From Candidatus Bathyarchaeota archaeon (GTDB lineage Archaea; Thermoproteota; Bathyarchaeia; Bathyarchaeales; UBA233), in contig JANXEP010000040.1 of the NCBI GenBank assembly GCA_025057795.1, forward strand, positions 1-64,000: DNA of 64,000 bases. Direction: 5' to 3'. Of the stretch, positions 1-9,250 are shown one piece after another. A model generated the notes under the pieces. The model was given only the letters and a program-made list of their open reading frames with translations, searched no databases and was not told the DNA's origin. The translations under genes were made by a program, and so were the position numbers. Every line of letters begins with the position of its first letter. The first letter of the stretch is position 1.

Positions 1-1
1 G

Positions 2-80
2 TGGTGGGGTAGCTGGGATTTGAACCCAGGATCGCCAGCGCCCCAGGCTGGTATCCTTGACCAAGCTAGACGACTACCCC
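2..80 (-). tRNA. tRNA-Pro (anticodon GGG)
   Basis: The minus strand folds as a full cloverleaf. The acceptor arm GGGGTAG (80-74) pairs with CTACCCC (12-6), the anticodon stem CCAGC pairs with GCTGG, and the T arm is CTGGG-TTCAAAT-CCCAG. The seven-base anticodon loop CTGGGGC (46-40) places GGG at 44-42, so it reads proline codons CCC and CCU. The discriminator is A at position 5 and CCA is encoded at 4-2. No intron is seen. An AT-rich stretch near 105-120 is a plausible promoter. Confidence 0.95.
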
Positions 81-298
81 ACTTTTGTGGACTGGTGCCT
101 GCTATTTTGTTTTCTAAAAAGTTTAATGTTGTTTATTTCCGTTGCGTAATTGAAGCTTAGAAACGAGGATGTCAATTTTATCTTGTCTTCAGCTGTTAAA
201 TTTGATACCCCCTCTAGATTTCTAGAAAATGGACGGTTTTCAAAAGCCATTTTCGCCTCCCCTTTCCCCCTCTATGGTTTGTGGTTATTTTTGTGTCT

Positions 299-808
299 TC
301 ATTTTTTGATGTAGAGGTGTATGAGGTGGGTGTGAAGGTTTTTTTCAGGGATTTTGACGCTTTTGGCCGGGTTTAGCCCTTCTAAGGGGTAGTCGTGGAC
401 TAGTATTCTTGTGCCTTTTCGGCATTCTGCAGCGATTTTTTCTGACAGTCTGCCAATTATTGTGGGGAAGGGGTACACATATATCACGTTTAGCCTTGAA
501 AGGTCAAGGGTGAAAATGTCGGCGCAGACAACGTCCACCAGATGGCCTAGCCCGCAATTTTTCGCTTTCCACCGGGCAAGCATGGCTAGTTTTGGATTGA
601 TTTCAAAGCCCACACAGTAGGTGTTGAATTTTTCAGCCGCCCGCAATAGCACCGTTCCGTCCCCGCAGCCGAGGTCGGAAAAGACTTCTCCGGGTTTAAT
701 TTTAACCATGTTTAGGGCTACGTCAACCACGCTGAGCGGGCTTTGGAGGTATGGGAACTCTAAAAGTCTTCTGATAAAAGCTGGCTCAAAGTCGGGGCTC
801 ATTTCCAA
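299..808 (-). CDS. SAM-dependent methyltransferase, aKMT-like
   Basis: A 169-residue class I methyltransferase. Motif I, DLGCGDGT, lies near residues 45-52, followed by the acidic end of strand 2 in GFEIN, which is the usual site for binding the SAM ribose. The compact size, the GTRILVHDYPLEGLNP segment and the C-terminal HLIHLYIKK strand resemble the archaeal protein lysine methyltransferase (aKMT) family, which methylates abundant cytosolic and chromatin proteins. The substrate cannot be read from sequence. It lies alone between the tRNA and the GH3 remnant. The ATG at 808 has no SD motif on its own strand. Confidence 0.7.
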   Translation of the reverse strand: MEMSPDFEPAFIRRLLEFPYLQSPLSVVDVALNMVKIKPGEVFSDLGCGDGTVLLRAAEKFNTYCVGFEINPKLAMLARWKAKNCGLGHLVDVVCADIFTLDLSRLNVIYVYPFPTIIGRLSEKIAAECRKGTRILVHDYPLEGLNPAKSVKIPEKNLHTHLIHLYIKK

Positions 809-1026
809 AGGAGGAATAAATGAAACTTTTATTTTTCAACTTTCCCTCGGCTTGTTGCCGAGTGACCGGGGGAGAAGTTGGGTTGACTAGACGGTGAGGT
901 TTTACAGCCGCTTCGACGGCAACCCATTAGGCACGTTTAACCCGCGGCGGCGTTCAAATTCCGTTTAAACCTCGTTACTTTTTTAAGTATTCCACGTCAA
1001 TAGGTGGGGTTAAGGGGAATATTTTT
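809..1026. other. Intergenic region with two stem-loops and a possible 25-residue ORF
   Basis: On the plus strand a strong SD (AAAGGAGG, 807-814) sits 5 nt before an ATG at 820 that opens a 25-codon frame ending at 897. Two hairpins are visible. One is CTCGGC/GCCGAG (846-851 with 857-862). The other is TGGGTTG/CAACCCA (879-885 with 920-926), with a short inner stem. I recognise neither an RNA family nor the peptide. It may be a leader, a small RNA or a gene remnant. Confidence 0.25.
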
Positions 1027-3257
1027 ATGACTTTGAATGAGGAATCCCCAAGTTTGGATCAGAAAGTTGAGCGGCTGCTTTCTGAAATGACTTTAGAGGA
1101 GAAGATTGGACAGCTAAGGGCTGAATGGCTTATGCCGTGGGCGCAACTTTTTAAACTTTTCAACGCCGCCCCAAAAGATAAGAGGGAGAAACTTACAGAC
1201 TTCATGTTCTCAATGTTCTTCGGCGAGAGGGAGGTTTCGGGGGCAATAACTTCGGCTTATGTCCGAGAACACTTGGGAGAGTTTCTGGAAAAGGCGAAAA
1301 ACGCGGGCATGTTAAGCATTATTTTATGTTCTTTCCCGCCGAGGGAAGCTGCAGAACTTCATAACAGATCCAAAAATTCATCCTTGAAAACACTAGGCTT
1401 AAGATTCCGGCGATAATTCACGATGAGGGTTTGCATGGGTGTATGGCCAAAGGGTGCACCATATTCCCCCAGTCCATAGCCTTAGCCAGCACGTGGAACC
1501 CCGAACTGGTTGAAAAAGTGGGGGCGGCCATCGGTAAAGAATCCAGAGCGCATGGAATCCACCAGCTTCTCTCCCCCACAATTAACATCGCCAGGGATAC
1601 AAGATGTGGGAGAACCGAAGAAACTTATGGTGAGGATCCGTACCTTGCTTCGGTTATGGCTGTAGCCTTCATTAGAGGGGTTCAAAGCCAAAGGGTGATT
1701 TGCACGCCGAAACATTTTGCAGCCAACTTTGTGGGCGACGGGGGAAGGGACAGCAACGCAATACACTTTTCAGAAAGGCTCCTAAGGGAGGTTTATTTCC
1801 CAGCGTTTAAAGCAGCTGTCCAGAAGGGTGGGGCGCTGTCGATCATGGCTGCGTACAACTCTATCGACGGGGTTCCATGCTCATGCAACAGGTGGCTTTT
1901 AACTGAGGTTCTCCGTGGGGAATGGGGGTTTAAGGGCTTTGTAGTCTCAGATTACGGGTCTGTTTCGGGGCTTATAACCCATCATGGGGTGGCGAAGACA
2001 AAGGGGGAAGCCGCCGAGAAGGCTTTGGAGGCGGGGTTGGATGTGGAGCTTCCAGATCAGACTGTTTCGGGCAGCTTTACACCCTAATTAGGGAGGGGAA
2101 AATCTCTGAAGAAACCGTCAACGAGGCTGTTCGCCGTGTTTTGAGGGCTAAGGTGTGGTTGGGGCTTTTTGAAAAGCCTTTCCTTGATCCGGAGTACGCC
2201 GAGAAAATATGTGATTGCGCCGAGCATAGAAGGCTAGTTTTAGAGGCGGCAAGACAGGGAGTCGTCCTGTTGAAGAATGATGGGGTTTTGCCCTTAGCCA
2301 AGGGTTTGAAGTCTGTTGCGGTTTTGGGGCCTAATGCAGCGGTGGCGAGGCTTGGGGGATACGGCGGCTACGGGGTGAAAGTGGTTTCGCCGCTGGAGGG
2401 GGTTAAAAACAATGTTTCAGAATCCACAAGGGTTTATTATGCTGAGGGATGCAGTTTAACGGGAACTTCAAGGGAAGGTTTTAAGGAAGCCTTGAAGGCT
2501 GCGAGAAGCGCGAATGCCAGAAACTGAGGGTGAGCAAAGGGACCGGTGCAGCTTAGATTTGCCAGGCGTTCAGGAAGACTTAATTAATGAAGTGTGTGAG
2601 TTGGGGGTTCCCACGGTTGTGGTGCTAATTAATGGAAGCGCCATAACCATGACTAAGTGGATAGATAAGGTGAACGCGGTGGTTGAAGCTTGGTATCCGG
2701 GAGAGGAGGGGGGAAACGCCATTGCAGACGTTCTTTTCGGCGACTACAACCCCGGCGGGAAACTGCCCATAACGTTTCCCAAGACTGTTGGGCAACTCCC
2801 ACTGTACTACTACAATCCCAAGCCATCGGGCAGAGTTTATGATTATGTGGATTTGAGGGGTGTGCAGCACCTATTCCCATTCGGCCACTGGCTAAGCTAC
2901 ACAAAATTCGAGTACTGCAATCTGAGAATCCTGCCTGAAAAGATAAAGCCCGATGGAAGGGTGAAAATCCAAGCAGACGTGAAAAACGTTGGCAGATACG
3001 GAGGCGACGAGGTTGTCCAACTTTACCTTCACGATCCATACGCCAGCATAGCCAGACCCCTCAAAGAGCTTAAGGGGTTTAGGAGAGTAACCCTTCAACC
3101 CGGCGAAGAGAAAACTGTGGAGTTTATCCTTGGCCCCGAAGAGCTTTCATTTTACAATGTGAAAATGCGCCTAGCTGTGGAGCCGGGATTGTTTGAGGTT
3201 ATGGCGGGCGGCTCGTCAGAGGACATACGGTTGAAGGGAACGTTTGAAGTGGCGTAA
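1027..3257 (+). pseudogene. Glycoside hydrolase family 3 beta-glycosidase, disrupted
   Basis: Together the pieces cover a normal GH3 enzyme of about 740 residues. The N-terminal TIM-barrel domain carries RDTRCGRTEETYGEDPYL and the nucleophile Asp in FVVSDYGSV. A second domain carries the ETEGEQRDRCSLDLPG loop, and a C-terminal fibronectin-III-like domain ends the gene. The frame changes three times. A one-base loss lies near 1362-1368, between HN and IQKF. Another lies near 2061-2063, between DQT and CFGQ. Near 2505-2515 a larger lesion removes about eight or nine residues of the hydrophobic strand before ETEGE and shifts frame. The family hydrolyses beta-glucosides or xylosides. No signal peptide is seen, so the ancestor was probably cytoplasmic. 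The third lesion is harder than the others to explain as a base-calling slip, so I call this a pseudogene. Confidence 0.85.
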
Positions 3258-3290
3258 ACCATAACGGCTTCGGCGTCGGGTGTTTAAAAG

Positions 3291-3554
3291 TTAGATGTCT
3301 CCGTGTTCCTTCATTTTTGAGTCTTCGTAGGGGCTTACCCATCTCCTGTAAAATTCTTGTTGGATGCATGTCAGCAAGCCCATAACCCTTTCGTAGTTGA
3401 GGTAGCTTGGCTTGTAGAGGCTTTTCAGGGTTTTGGTGAACAAATAGTTTAGTTGGCCGTCCCTGTCTTTATCTTCAACCTTTTCAAAGTGGCTTACTAT
3501 CTGGTTCACTATCTTGTCCAGCTCCAGCCTCTTTTCTGGTTTTATGTAAGGCAT
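3291..3554 (-). CDS. Small conserved protein, DUF6899-like
   Basis: An 87-residue protein beginning MPYIKPEKR and ending with a YEDSKMKEHGDI tail. The order of features (MPYI start, an LNY-L-TK segment, a QEFYRRW segment, then YEDxKxxENGD-like end) resembles small proteins grouped as DUF6899, found in bacteria, phages and archaea. Function is unknown. It is predicted helical and soluble with no membrane segment. It lies alone, convergent with the GH3 remnant. Confidence 0.6.
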   Translation of the reverse strand: MPYIKPEKRLELDKIVNQIVSHFEKVEDKDRDGQLNYLFTKTLKSLYKPSYLNYERVMGLLTCIQQEFYRRWVSPYEDSKMKEHGDI

Positions 3555-3717
3555 ACCTTAACCCATGAATGTTTAGGGCGGTATGGTTTATAAGGAAGTT
3601 TTGCCCACGCGGGGCTATCAAGCGCCATATTTGCGGCTTTTCATCCTTAACAAATACACTGTCCCTATGGAGTTCGAGCGGCTGATTTTGGTTGAAATAC
3701 GCGTGAAGCCTTTTACT

Positions 3718-4029
3718 CTATTTTTCCTCTTGCACCGGTTTGGTGGATATCTCCCTTATTAGGGGTTCTTGCCTACCGCCCTCAATTTCGATTTTTGCGC
3801 CCGGATACTGTTTCTCAAGCTGTTTCCGAAGCGCTTGGACATCTGTGTCTTTTCCAACCTTGGCCTTTACCCTCGTGCCCTCTGGGGTTTGAACCACGCT
3901 TATGGAGTATCCGCCGGTAAATTCGGCTTCGGGGAGGTCTTCGAAGAGGGATTCCATCTCCTCAAAGAGGGAGTCTCCGAAAAACGCGTCTATGAGGCTG
4001 CGCCTACGCTTTTTCTCGGGTTTAGGCAC
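3718..4029 (-). CDS. Hypothetical protein, 103 residues
   Basis: I do not recognise this protein. It has a basic start (MPKPEKKRRRS), an acidic amphipathic stretch (FEEMESLFEDLPEAE) and then an alternating segment (YSISVVQTPEGTRVKAKV) that looks like a beta-hairpin, followed by a helix (VQALRKQLEKQY). The layout is loosely like small Hsp20-type or gas-vesicle accessory proteins, but no diagnostic motif is present. The frame is open, starts with ATG and sits alone upstream of the divergent ECF transporter gene. Confidence 0.55.
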   Translation of the reverse strand: MPKPEKKRRRSLIDAFFGDSLFEEMESLFEDLPEAEFTGGYSISVVQTPEGTRVKAKVGKDTDVQALRKQLEKQYPGAKIEIEGGRQEPLIREISTKPVQEEK

Positions 4030-4142
4030 AGCTTACCCACCCAAAAATGAAACAGCAACTTAAATTATAAAAATTTAACCTTATCGCTGTTCTGTTGTCT
4101 TGTGGGTAGGCGAGGGTGCCTTTGAGCTTTAAACTCTTTTTT

Positions 4143-4154
4143 GAGTAGCTACTC
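4143..4154. promoter_or_regulatory. 12-bp perfect palindrome before the ECF-transporter promoter
   Basis: GAGTAGCTACTC is a perfect palindrome. It directly abuts a TATA-like box (CTTAAATAGG, 4154-4163) that would start transcription near 4187, upstream of the transporter ATG at 4215. This is where an archaeal regulator would compete with TBP/TFB, so it may be an operator. A riboflavin-responsive regulator is a guess based only on the neighbouring gene. Confidence 0.35.
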
Positions 4155-4214
4155 TTAAATAGGTATACATAAGCTCATCAGCCCTTATGGGAAAACGGGG
4201 AGGCTAAATGAGAC

Positions 4215-4844
4215 ATGGGCGGATACGCGAAAAGCAGTGTGGCTGCCTATGTAGTGGTGTTTTCGGCTTTAGCGTTGGTTCTCACTTTTAGCAGAGCGGA
4301 GATACCGTATCCGCTTATGCCCTACTTGAAATTCGATTTCGCAGAGGTTCCAGTCATGATGGCCCTTCTGCTTGGAGGACTAGTTCCGGGTTTAGCTACG
4401 GCGGTTATACACTGGGTTGGGCTTTCCCTGGCGCGGGGCTGGGTTCTAGGGCCCATGATGAAGTTTTTGGCAGTTGTACCCATGGTTTTCGGCTTTTGGC
4501 TTGGAGTAAGATTTCACAGGCGAAGGTGGACTGCGAAATCCCTTGCAGCCGCGTTTTCGCTGGGAATCGCCCTCAGAGTAGCGGTGTGCGCTTTTGTTAA
4601 TGCTGTAGTTCTCCTAGTTGTTGCGCCTGAATTTCTAAAGTTCTCAGAATATGCGTTAAAAGCCGTGGGGATACACGCAGCCTCCACAAGCGATGTTCTG
4701 TTATGGACCATAGCCCTAAACGGTATATTTAACGCGCTTCACGTGGTGTTATCGTCCATAATCGCGGTGTCTCTGTTTAGGGCAGTGGCGTCGAGGCTTC
4801 CAAGCATCGCCAAAAAATCTTGGATTTCACTTGAAATAAAATAG
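4215..4844 (+). CDS. ECF transporter S component, RibU-like
   Basis: A 209-residue membrane protein with about six hydrophobic segments. The segment PYLKFDFAEVPVMMALLLGG after the first helix matches the substrate-binding (S) subunits of energy-coupling-factor transporters of the riboflavin type (RibU), where FDFxxxP is typical. S components bind the vitamin and dock on a shared EcfAAT module. No module genes are nearby, so it would use one encoded elsewhere. The SD GGAGG (4198-4202) lies somewhat far from the ATG. Riboflavin is the likely substrate, but other vitamins are possible. Confidence 0.7.
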   Translation: MGGYAKSSVAAYVVVFSALALVLTFSRAEIPYPLMPYLKFDFAEVPVMMALLLGGLVPGLATAVIHWVGLSLARGWVLGPMMKFLAVVPMVFGFWLGVRFHRRRWTAKSLAAAFSLGIALRVAVCAFVNAVVLLVVAPEFLKFSEYALKAVGIHAASTSDVLLWTIALNGIFNALHVVLSSIIAVSLFRAVASRLPSIAKKSWISLEIK

Positions 4845-4939
4845 GCGCGTCCTAGAAGCCTTGCCGCCGGCCTCTGCACGTTGTTTCAGCAAAAAAATTA
4901 TAAGTTTAATTATAGGTAATATTTTTAATTCGAACAAGA

Positions 4940-5329
4940 ATGTTTACCACCGATAGGCATTTTGTCCTTAGCGTTTTGAGGAAAATGTTTAGTGACGTTG
5001 TTTCCACATCTCTTTCCGAATCTGCAGTGGAGACCATAATTTTTGTTTTGAGAAATAAGGTTGGAGGGGATCCCTTTGAAGTTTTTTGGGAGCACCCTAA
5101 GGTTGTTTACGAAGAGTTGAGGAAAATTTTTGGTGATGGAACGGATGTCCTCATCAATTTATGGGTCAAAGCGTTTAAGCAAAAAGCAGAATCAAACGTG
5201 GACCCGGAAAAATTCATCCGTTCTCTCCAACGCGGCGATCTTGAATCGGTTAAGGAGGTTCGCCGGATGTTGATGGAGCTTGTTACCGCGTATCATGAAG
5301 CGCGCGGAAAAGGTCGTGAAGAGGGGTAG
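4940..5329 (+). CDS. NitrOD5-like small protein beside a KaiC-like ATPase
   Basis: A 129-residue helical protein. Its core (SESAVETIIFVLRNKVGGDPFEVFWEHP, then VYEELRKIFGDGTDVLINLWVKAF) resembles the NitrOD5 output domain described in archaeal signalling proteins. The stop at 5327-5329 lies 4 nt before the next start at 5334, and the end of this gene supplies that start's SD (GAGGGG), so the two are probably translationally coupled. An adaptor or output partner of the KaiC-like ATPase is a reasonable inference. Confidence 0.55.
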   Translation: MFTTDRHFVLSVLRKMFSDVVSTSLSESAVETIIFVLRNKVGGDPFEVFWEHPKVVYEELRKIFGDGTDVLINLWVKAFKQKAESNVDPEKFIRSLQRGDLESVKEVRRMLMELVTAYHEARGKGREEG

Positions 5330-5333
5330 CTTT

Positions 5334-6755
5334 ATGGATAAGAGGTTGCCGTCTGGGATTGACGGTCTTGACGCTTTGATTGATGGAGGTTTCCCGAAGG
5401 GCAGCACCATCCTCGTGTGCGGCGGTCCCGGCACTGGCAAAACTGTTTTCTCCGCCCAATTCCTATACAAAGGTGCAAAAAATCTAGGTGAAAGCGGGGT
5501 TTATGCCAGTTTTGGAGAAAAACGGGAAGCCTTTATGAGCTACATGAAGCCTTTCAAATTTGATTTTGAAGAACTAGAGGCTGATGGGAAGTTTGCGTTT
5601 TTGGATATGATCACGGGGAGAAAGGGGATACACCCCGATTCAATAAAAATGATTCTGGAAAAGATCAGCGACTTGAACGCTGAAAGGCTGGTTATTGATC
5701 CCATAACAGCCATATCACAGGCGTATGGGGAAGTCATCGACGTCAGAGCGCTTATGCACACGGTTCTCGGGAAAGTCATCCGTGAAACAGGATGCACAAC
5801 ACTGCTTGTTTCAGAGTCGCCCATGGGGAAGGAGTCTATAGGATTAGGGATCGAAGAATTCGTCTCCGACGGGGTAATCCTACTTAAAAGAAGGGTTTAC
5901 AGTGAGAGGCTTTTGAGGGAGATGGAAATCGTAAAGCTTAGGGGAACCAGAATAAGCCACCCAACATTGACGTTCACTCTAGACGGCGGATTCCACGTTT
6001 TCCCACCCCAGCCCACCTTCGCACCTGACTACGGAAAATATGAAATTGTCCCACACGGCGAAGATCGCTATTCAACTGGGGTAAGGGACTTAGACAAGCT
6101 TGTTGGCGAAACCTTCGTTAGGGGAGGATTCAACCTAATCGAAGTGGATATCGACGTGTCTTTTCCGTTAAAATGCATTATAGCCCCGACAGTTTGCAAC
6201 TTTCTAAACCAGGATCATGGAGTAGCTGTGATCCCGCCCCAAGGGTTAAGCGCTAAAACATGTAAAAGCATCATAGAGCCCCACGTAGACGAATCCATCA
6301 TAAACAGGAAACTTCGCATAGTTGATTTTAGGGTTGCAGGCGAGACTTTAAAAGTTCCACCATACGTTCTACCATTAAAGGGAGCCTTCATAGCCGAGGA
6401 CATGACGCGGTTCTGGGATGCTGTAACCGAACTAAGGGAATGCAGTAAAAAACCAGTATTAACCGTCGTAGGATACGACACGCTTGAGTATATTTATGGC
6501 AAAAGGGAAACGCTGAAAATTCTAGGTGAGGACATAGCCAGAACCAAAAATTTCGAAGATTTAAGGGTTAACATTGCAAACCCTGCCATGGAAACCATCG
6601 ACCAACTAAGAGCCTTAGCCCACATCCACCTAAAAATATGCCAGGCCAACGGCGCTATACTGCTCTACGGGGTGAAGCCGAAAACACAAATACACAACAT
6701 AGAAGTAAAAGTTAAAGATAACGTGAGGAAAATCAAACTAAAACCCATAGTCTAA
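5334..6755 (+). CDS. KaiC-like RecA-fold ATPase with a degenerate second domain
   Basis: From the chosen ATG the protein has 473 residues. The first RecA-like domain carries the KaiC-family start LPSGIDGLDALIDGGFPKG, Walker A GGPGTGKT at 30-37 and Walker B RLVIDPI. A second domain repeats the family entry pattern (STGVRDLDKLV...RGGFNLIEV), but its P-loop is gone, replaced by DIDVSFPLK. Upstream TTG (5280) and ATG (5295) codons are in frame but lie inside the preceding gene. The ATG at 5334, with SD GAGGGG, fits best. Archaeal KaiC homologues are signalling ATPases of mostly unknown output. It is probably co-transcribed with the NitrOD5-like gene. Confidence 0.8.
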   Translation: MDKRLPSGIDGLDALIDGGFPKGSTILVCGGPGTGKTVFSAQFLYKGAKNLGESGVYASFGEKREAFMSYMKPFKFDFEELEADGKFAFLDMITGRKGIHPDSIKMILEKISDLNAERLVIDPITAISQAYGEVIDVRALMHTVLGKVIRETGCTTLLVSESPMGKESIGLGIEEFVSDGVILLKRRVYSERLLREMEIVKLRGTRISHPTLTFTLDGGFHVFPPQPTFAPDYGKYEIVPHGEDRYSTGVRDLDKLVGETFVRGGFNLIEVDIDVSFPLKCIIAPTVCNFLNQDHGVAVIPPQGLSAKTCKSIIEPHVDESIINRKLRIVDFRVAGETLKVPPYVLPLKGAFIAEDMTRFWDAVTELRECSKKPVLTVVGYDTLEYIYGKRETLKILGEDIARTKNFEDLRVNIANPAMETIDQLRALAHIHLKICQANGAILLYGVKPKTQIHNIEVKVKDNVRKIKLKPIV

Positions 6756-7019
6756 ACTCTTGCATCCCCGTTAAAGGCGTATAAATAAACTTTAAGCGCC
6801 CAAATGCCTAGCGGCAGGATGGCTTTAGCTTCTGCTAGTAGCGAGGGCTTGAAGGAGCATATGGCTTGCTAAATGGCGGATGCAAAAAGTTAATATGATG
6901 CATTTTTCACATCCATGTAGCTTAGCCTGATAAGTGAAGCCAACAATGTGTAGAAGAAACACCAGTTTAACTCGTGGTTTAACACTTAAAGAGTTCACTA
7001 GTTTGGGGAAGATTTAGCC

Positions 7020-9239
7020 ATGGGACGATATAGGCAAGTTGAAGAAATAGTCAAACTGATGAACAATCCTGAAAGGATAAGGAACACGAGCATAATAGCC
7101 CATGTAGACCATGGCAAAACAACCCTTTCAGACAGCCTGCTGGCTGCCGCTGGCATCATAAGCGAGCAGGTTGCCGGCCAAAAGCTTTTCCTAGACTCTT
7201 GGGAGCTTGAACAGAAGAGGCAGATGACCGTTTTCGCCTCAAACATAAGCCTAGCCCACGTTTACAAGGGCGTGGAATACTTGATAAACCTCATCGACAC
7301 GCCCGGCCATATAGACTTCAGCGGAGCCGTAACCCGAAGCCTCCGCGCCGTGGACGGCGCCCTCGTTGTGGTTGACGCCGTTGAAGGCCCCATGACCCAG
7401 ACAGAAACGGTTTTGATGCAGGCGCTCCGTGAAAGGGTTAAGCCCATCCTATATATAAACAAGGTTGACCGCCTAATAAAAGAGTTGAAGCTGACGCCTG
7501 AAGAGATTCAGAAAAAGTTTGCGAAAATAATTGTGAGGATAAACAGCATCATCGAGAAGTATGCGCCGCCCGAGCACAAGAAGGACTGGCAGGTTAAAGT
7601 TGAAGACGGGCGGGTTGCCTTCGGCTCAGCCCTCCACAAGTGGGGCTTAAACCTCCCCCACATGAAGGCTAAAGGCGTAACCTTCAAAGACATCATCGAC
7701 GCCTACACAGGTTCGCCTGAAGACATCGCAAAGAAGGTGGAAGCCCTAAGCAAAAAGGCGCCCCTCTACGAGCCTATACTGGACATGTTCTGCGAGCACC
7801 TTCCAAACCCCCTGCAAGCCCAGCCCTACAGGCAGAGCCAAATCTGGCCTGGAGACCCAAACAGCCCGGTGGGAAAGGCTATGGCCAAAGTGGACGCTAA
7901 CGGGCCGCTTCTCATGTGTGTAACCACAATTGAGGTTGACCCCCACAGTGGCGTCGTCGCCATTGGACGGGTTTTCAGCGGCACCGTGGAAAGGGGTAAA
8001 ACCGTCCGCCTCTTAAACAGCCGCCAGAAAGGCACAGTACAGCAGGTCTACATGAGCATGGCTGCGGACAGGGTTATAGTGGAAAAGATTCCGGCTGGAA
8101 ACATTGCGGCGCTTTCAGGGCTGCCGTCTATCCACGTGGGCGAAACCATCACGGAGGAAGGATTTGAGGTTCAGCCCTTCGAAGGACTGAAATATGTTTC
8201 AGACCCCGTGGTCACGGTGGCTGTGGAGCCTGAAAACGTTAAAGACTTGCCGCTTTTCGACAAGGTTATCCACAAGCTTACCCTAGAAGATCCGAACCTT
8301 CACTTCAAGATAGATAAGGAAAGTGGGCAGTACTTGTTGAGCGGCATGGGCGAGCTTCACCTTGAGGTTACGGCTTACCGCATGCAGGAGGCAGGGTTAA
8401 AGGTTAGGATGAGCAAGCCCATTGTGATTTACCGTGAAGCCATAGGCAGAGGTTATAAAGGCCCGCCTGTTATGGGAAAAAGTCCAAACAAGCACAATAG
8501 GCTTTGGGTAACCGTTGAAAAGCTTCCAGAAGAAGTCATAGAAGCCATAAAGGCTGGAAAGATTAACGAAATGCAAACCCGCGATGAAAGGCAGAAGATT
8601 CTTTCAAAAGAGTTCGGCTGGGCAACCGAAGACGCCCGCAACGTCATAGCCATCGAAGACACAAACGTGCTTGTAAACAGGATAAAGGGGAGGCAGTACG
8701 TGGAAGAAGTTTTAGACCATATTAAGTCCGGCTTCAGAGACGCCGTAATGACGGGCGTGCTAGCCAAGGAACCCCTTTACGGACTTAAGGTTAACCTTGA
8801 AGACATCTTAATCCACGAAGACCCCGTGCACCGCGGTCCAGCTCAGATTCTCCCCATGACTTGGCGCCCCATTTGGGGCGCTTTCCTTCTAAGCGAGCCT
8901 AAGCTTTTAGAGCCCATCCTCAGATTCGAATGTAAGGTGCCCAACGACTTCGTAAGCCCCGTTATTTCGCTGCTGCAGAAGCGCAGGGGCAGAATCCTAG
9001 ACATGGTAAACGAGGAGGACATGGTTATAGTGAAGGCTGAACTTCCAGTGGCAGAGTCCTTCGGAATAGCCGACGAACTGCGCTCCTCAACGCAGGGCAG
9101 AGCCTTCTGGGCGACCCAGTTCAGCCGTTGGGCTCCAGTGCCCGAGTCCATGCAGGCGGATGTGATAAGGCAAATACGCGAACGCAAAGGATTGCCGCCC
9201 ACACCGCCGAAAGCAGAAGAATTCTACGAAGAAGAATAG
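7020..9239 (+). CDS. fusA: Translation elongation factor 2 (aEF-2)
   Basis: A 739-residue GTPase that moves tRNAs and mRNA after each peptide bond. G motifs are AHVDHGKTT, DTPGH and NKVD. The switch I segment reads EQKRQMTV where many homologues have RGITI; Gln variants of this position are known in some crenarchaeal EF-2s. The diphthamide loop (LIHEDPVHRGPAQ) keeps the modifiable His604, so this looks like the canonical factor and not a diphthamide-free paralogue. The C-terminal domain ends FSRWAPVPESM. The 264-nt upstream region holds no other gene that I can support. Confidence 0.97.
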   Translation: MGRYRQVEEIVKLMNNPERIRNTSIIAHVDHGKTTLSDSLLAAAGIISEQVAGQKLFLDSWELEQKRQMTVFASNISLAHVYKGVEYLINLIDTPGHIDFSGAVTRSLRAVDGALVVVDAVEGPMTQTETVLMQALRERVKPILYINKVDRLIKELKLTPEEIQKKFAKIIVRINSIIEKYAPPEHKKDWQVKVEDGRVAFGSALHKWGLNLPHMKAKGVTFKDIIDAYTGSPEDIAKKVEALSKKAPLYEPILDMFCEHLPNPLQAQPYRQSQIWPGDPNSPVGKAMAKVDANGPLLMCVTTIEVDPHSGVVAIGRVFSGTVERGKTVRLLNSRQKGTVQQVYMSMAADRVIVEKIPAGNIAALSGLPSIHVGETITEEGFEVQPFEGLKYVSDPVVTVAVEPENVKDLPLFDKVIHKLTLEDPNLHFKIDKESGQYLLSGMGELHLEVTAYRMQEAGLKVRMSKPIVIYREAIGRGYKGPPVMGKSPNKHNRLWVTVEKLPEEVIEAIKAGKINEMQTRDERQKILSKEFGWATEDARNVIAIEDTNVLVNRIKGRQYVEEVLDHIKSGFRDAVMTGVLAKEPLYGLKVNLEDILIHEDPVHRGPAQILPMTWRPIWGAFLLSEPKLLEPILRFECKVPNDFVSPVISLLQKRRGRILDMVNEEDMVIVKAELPVAESFGIADELRSSTQGRAFWATQFSRWAPVPESMQADVIRQIRERKGLPPTPPKAEEFYEEE

Positions 9240-9250
9240 GCGCGTATGGA

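Noticed and set aside
870..930. Possible H/ACA guide RNA
   Set aside because: A 7-bp stem and inner hairpin exist, but no ACA follows the lower stem and no clear kink-turn is present.
6756..7019. Possible C/D-box RNA upstream of EF-2 (ATGATGC near 6895 and CTGA near 6928)
   Set aside because: The C box is imperfect, the spacing is too short for two guide regions, and no terminal stem is seen.
7020..9239. Diphthamide-free EF-2 paralogue
   Set aside because: The altered switch I segment raised the idea, but His604 in the VHRGPAQ loop is intact and the Gln variant occurs in other archaeal EF-2 proteins.
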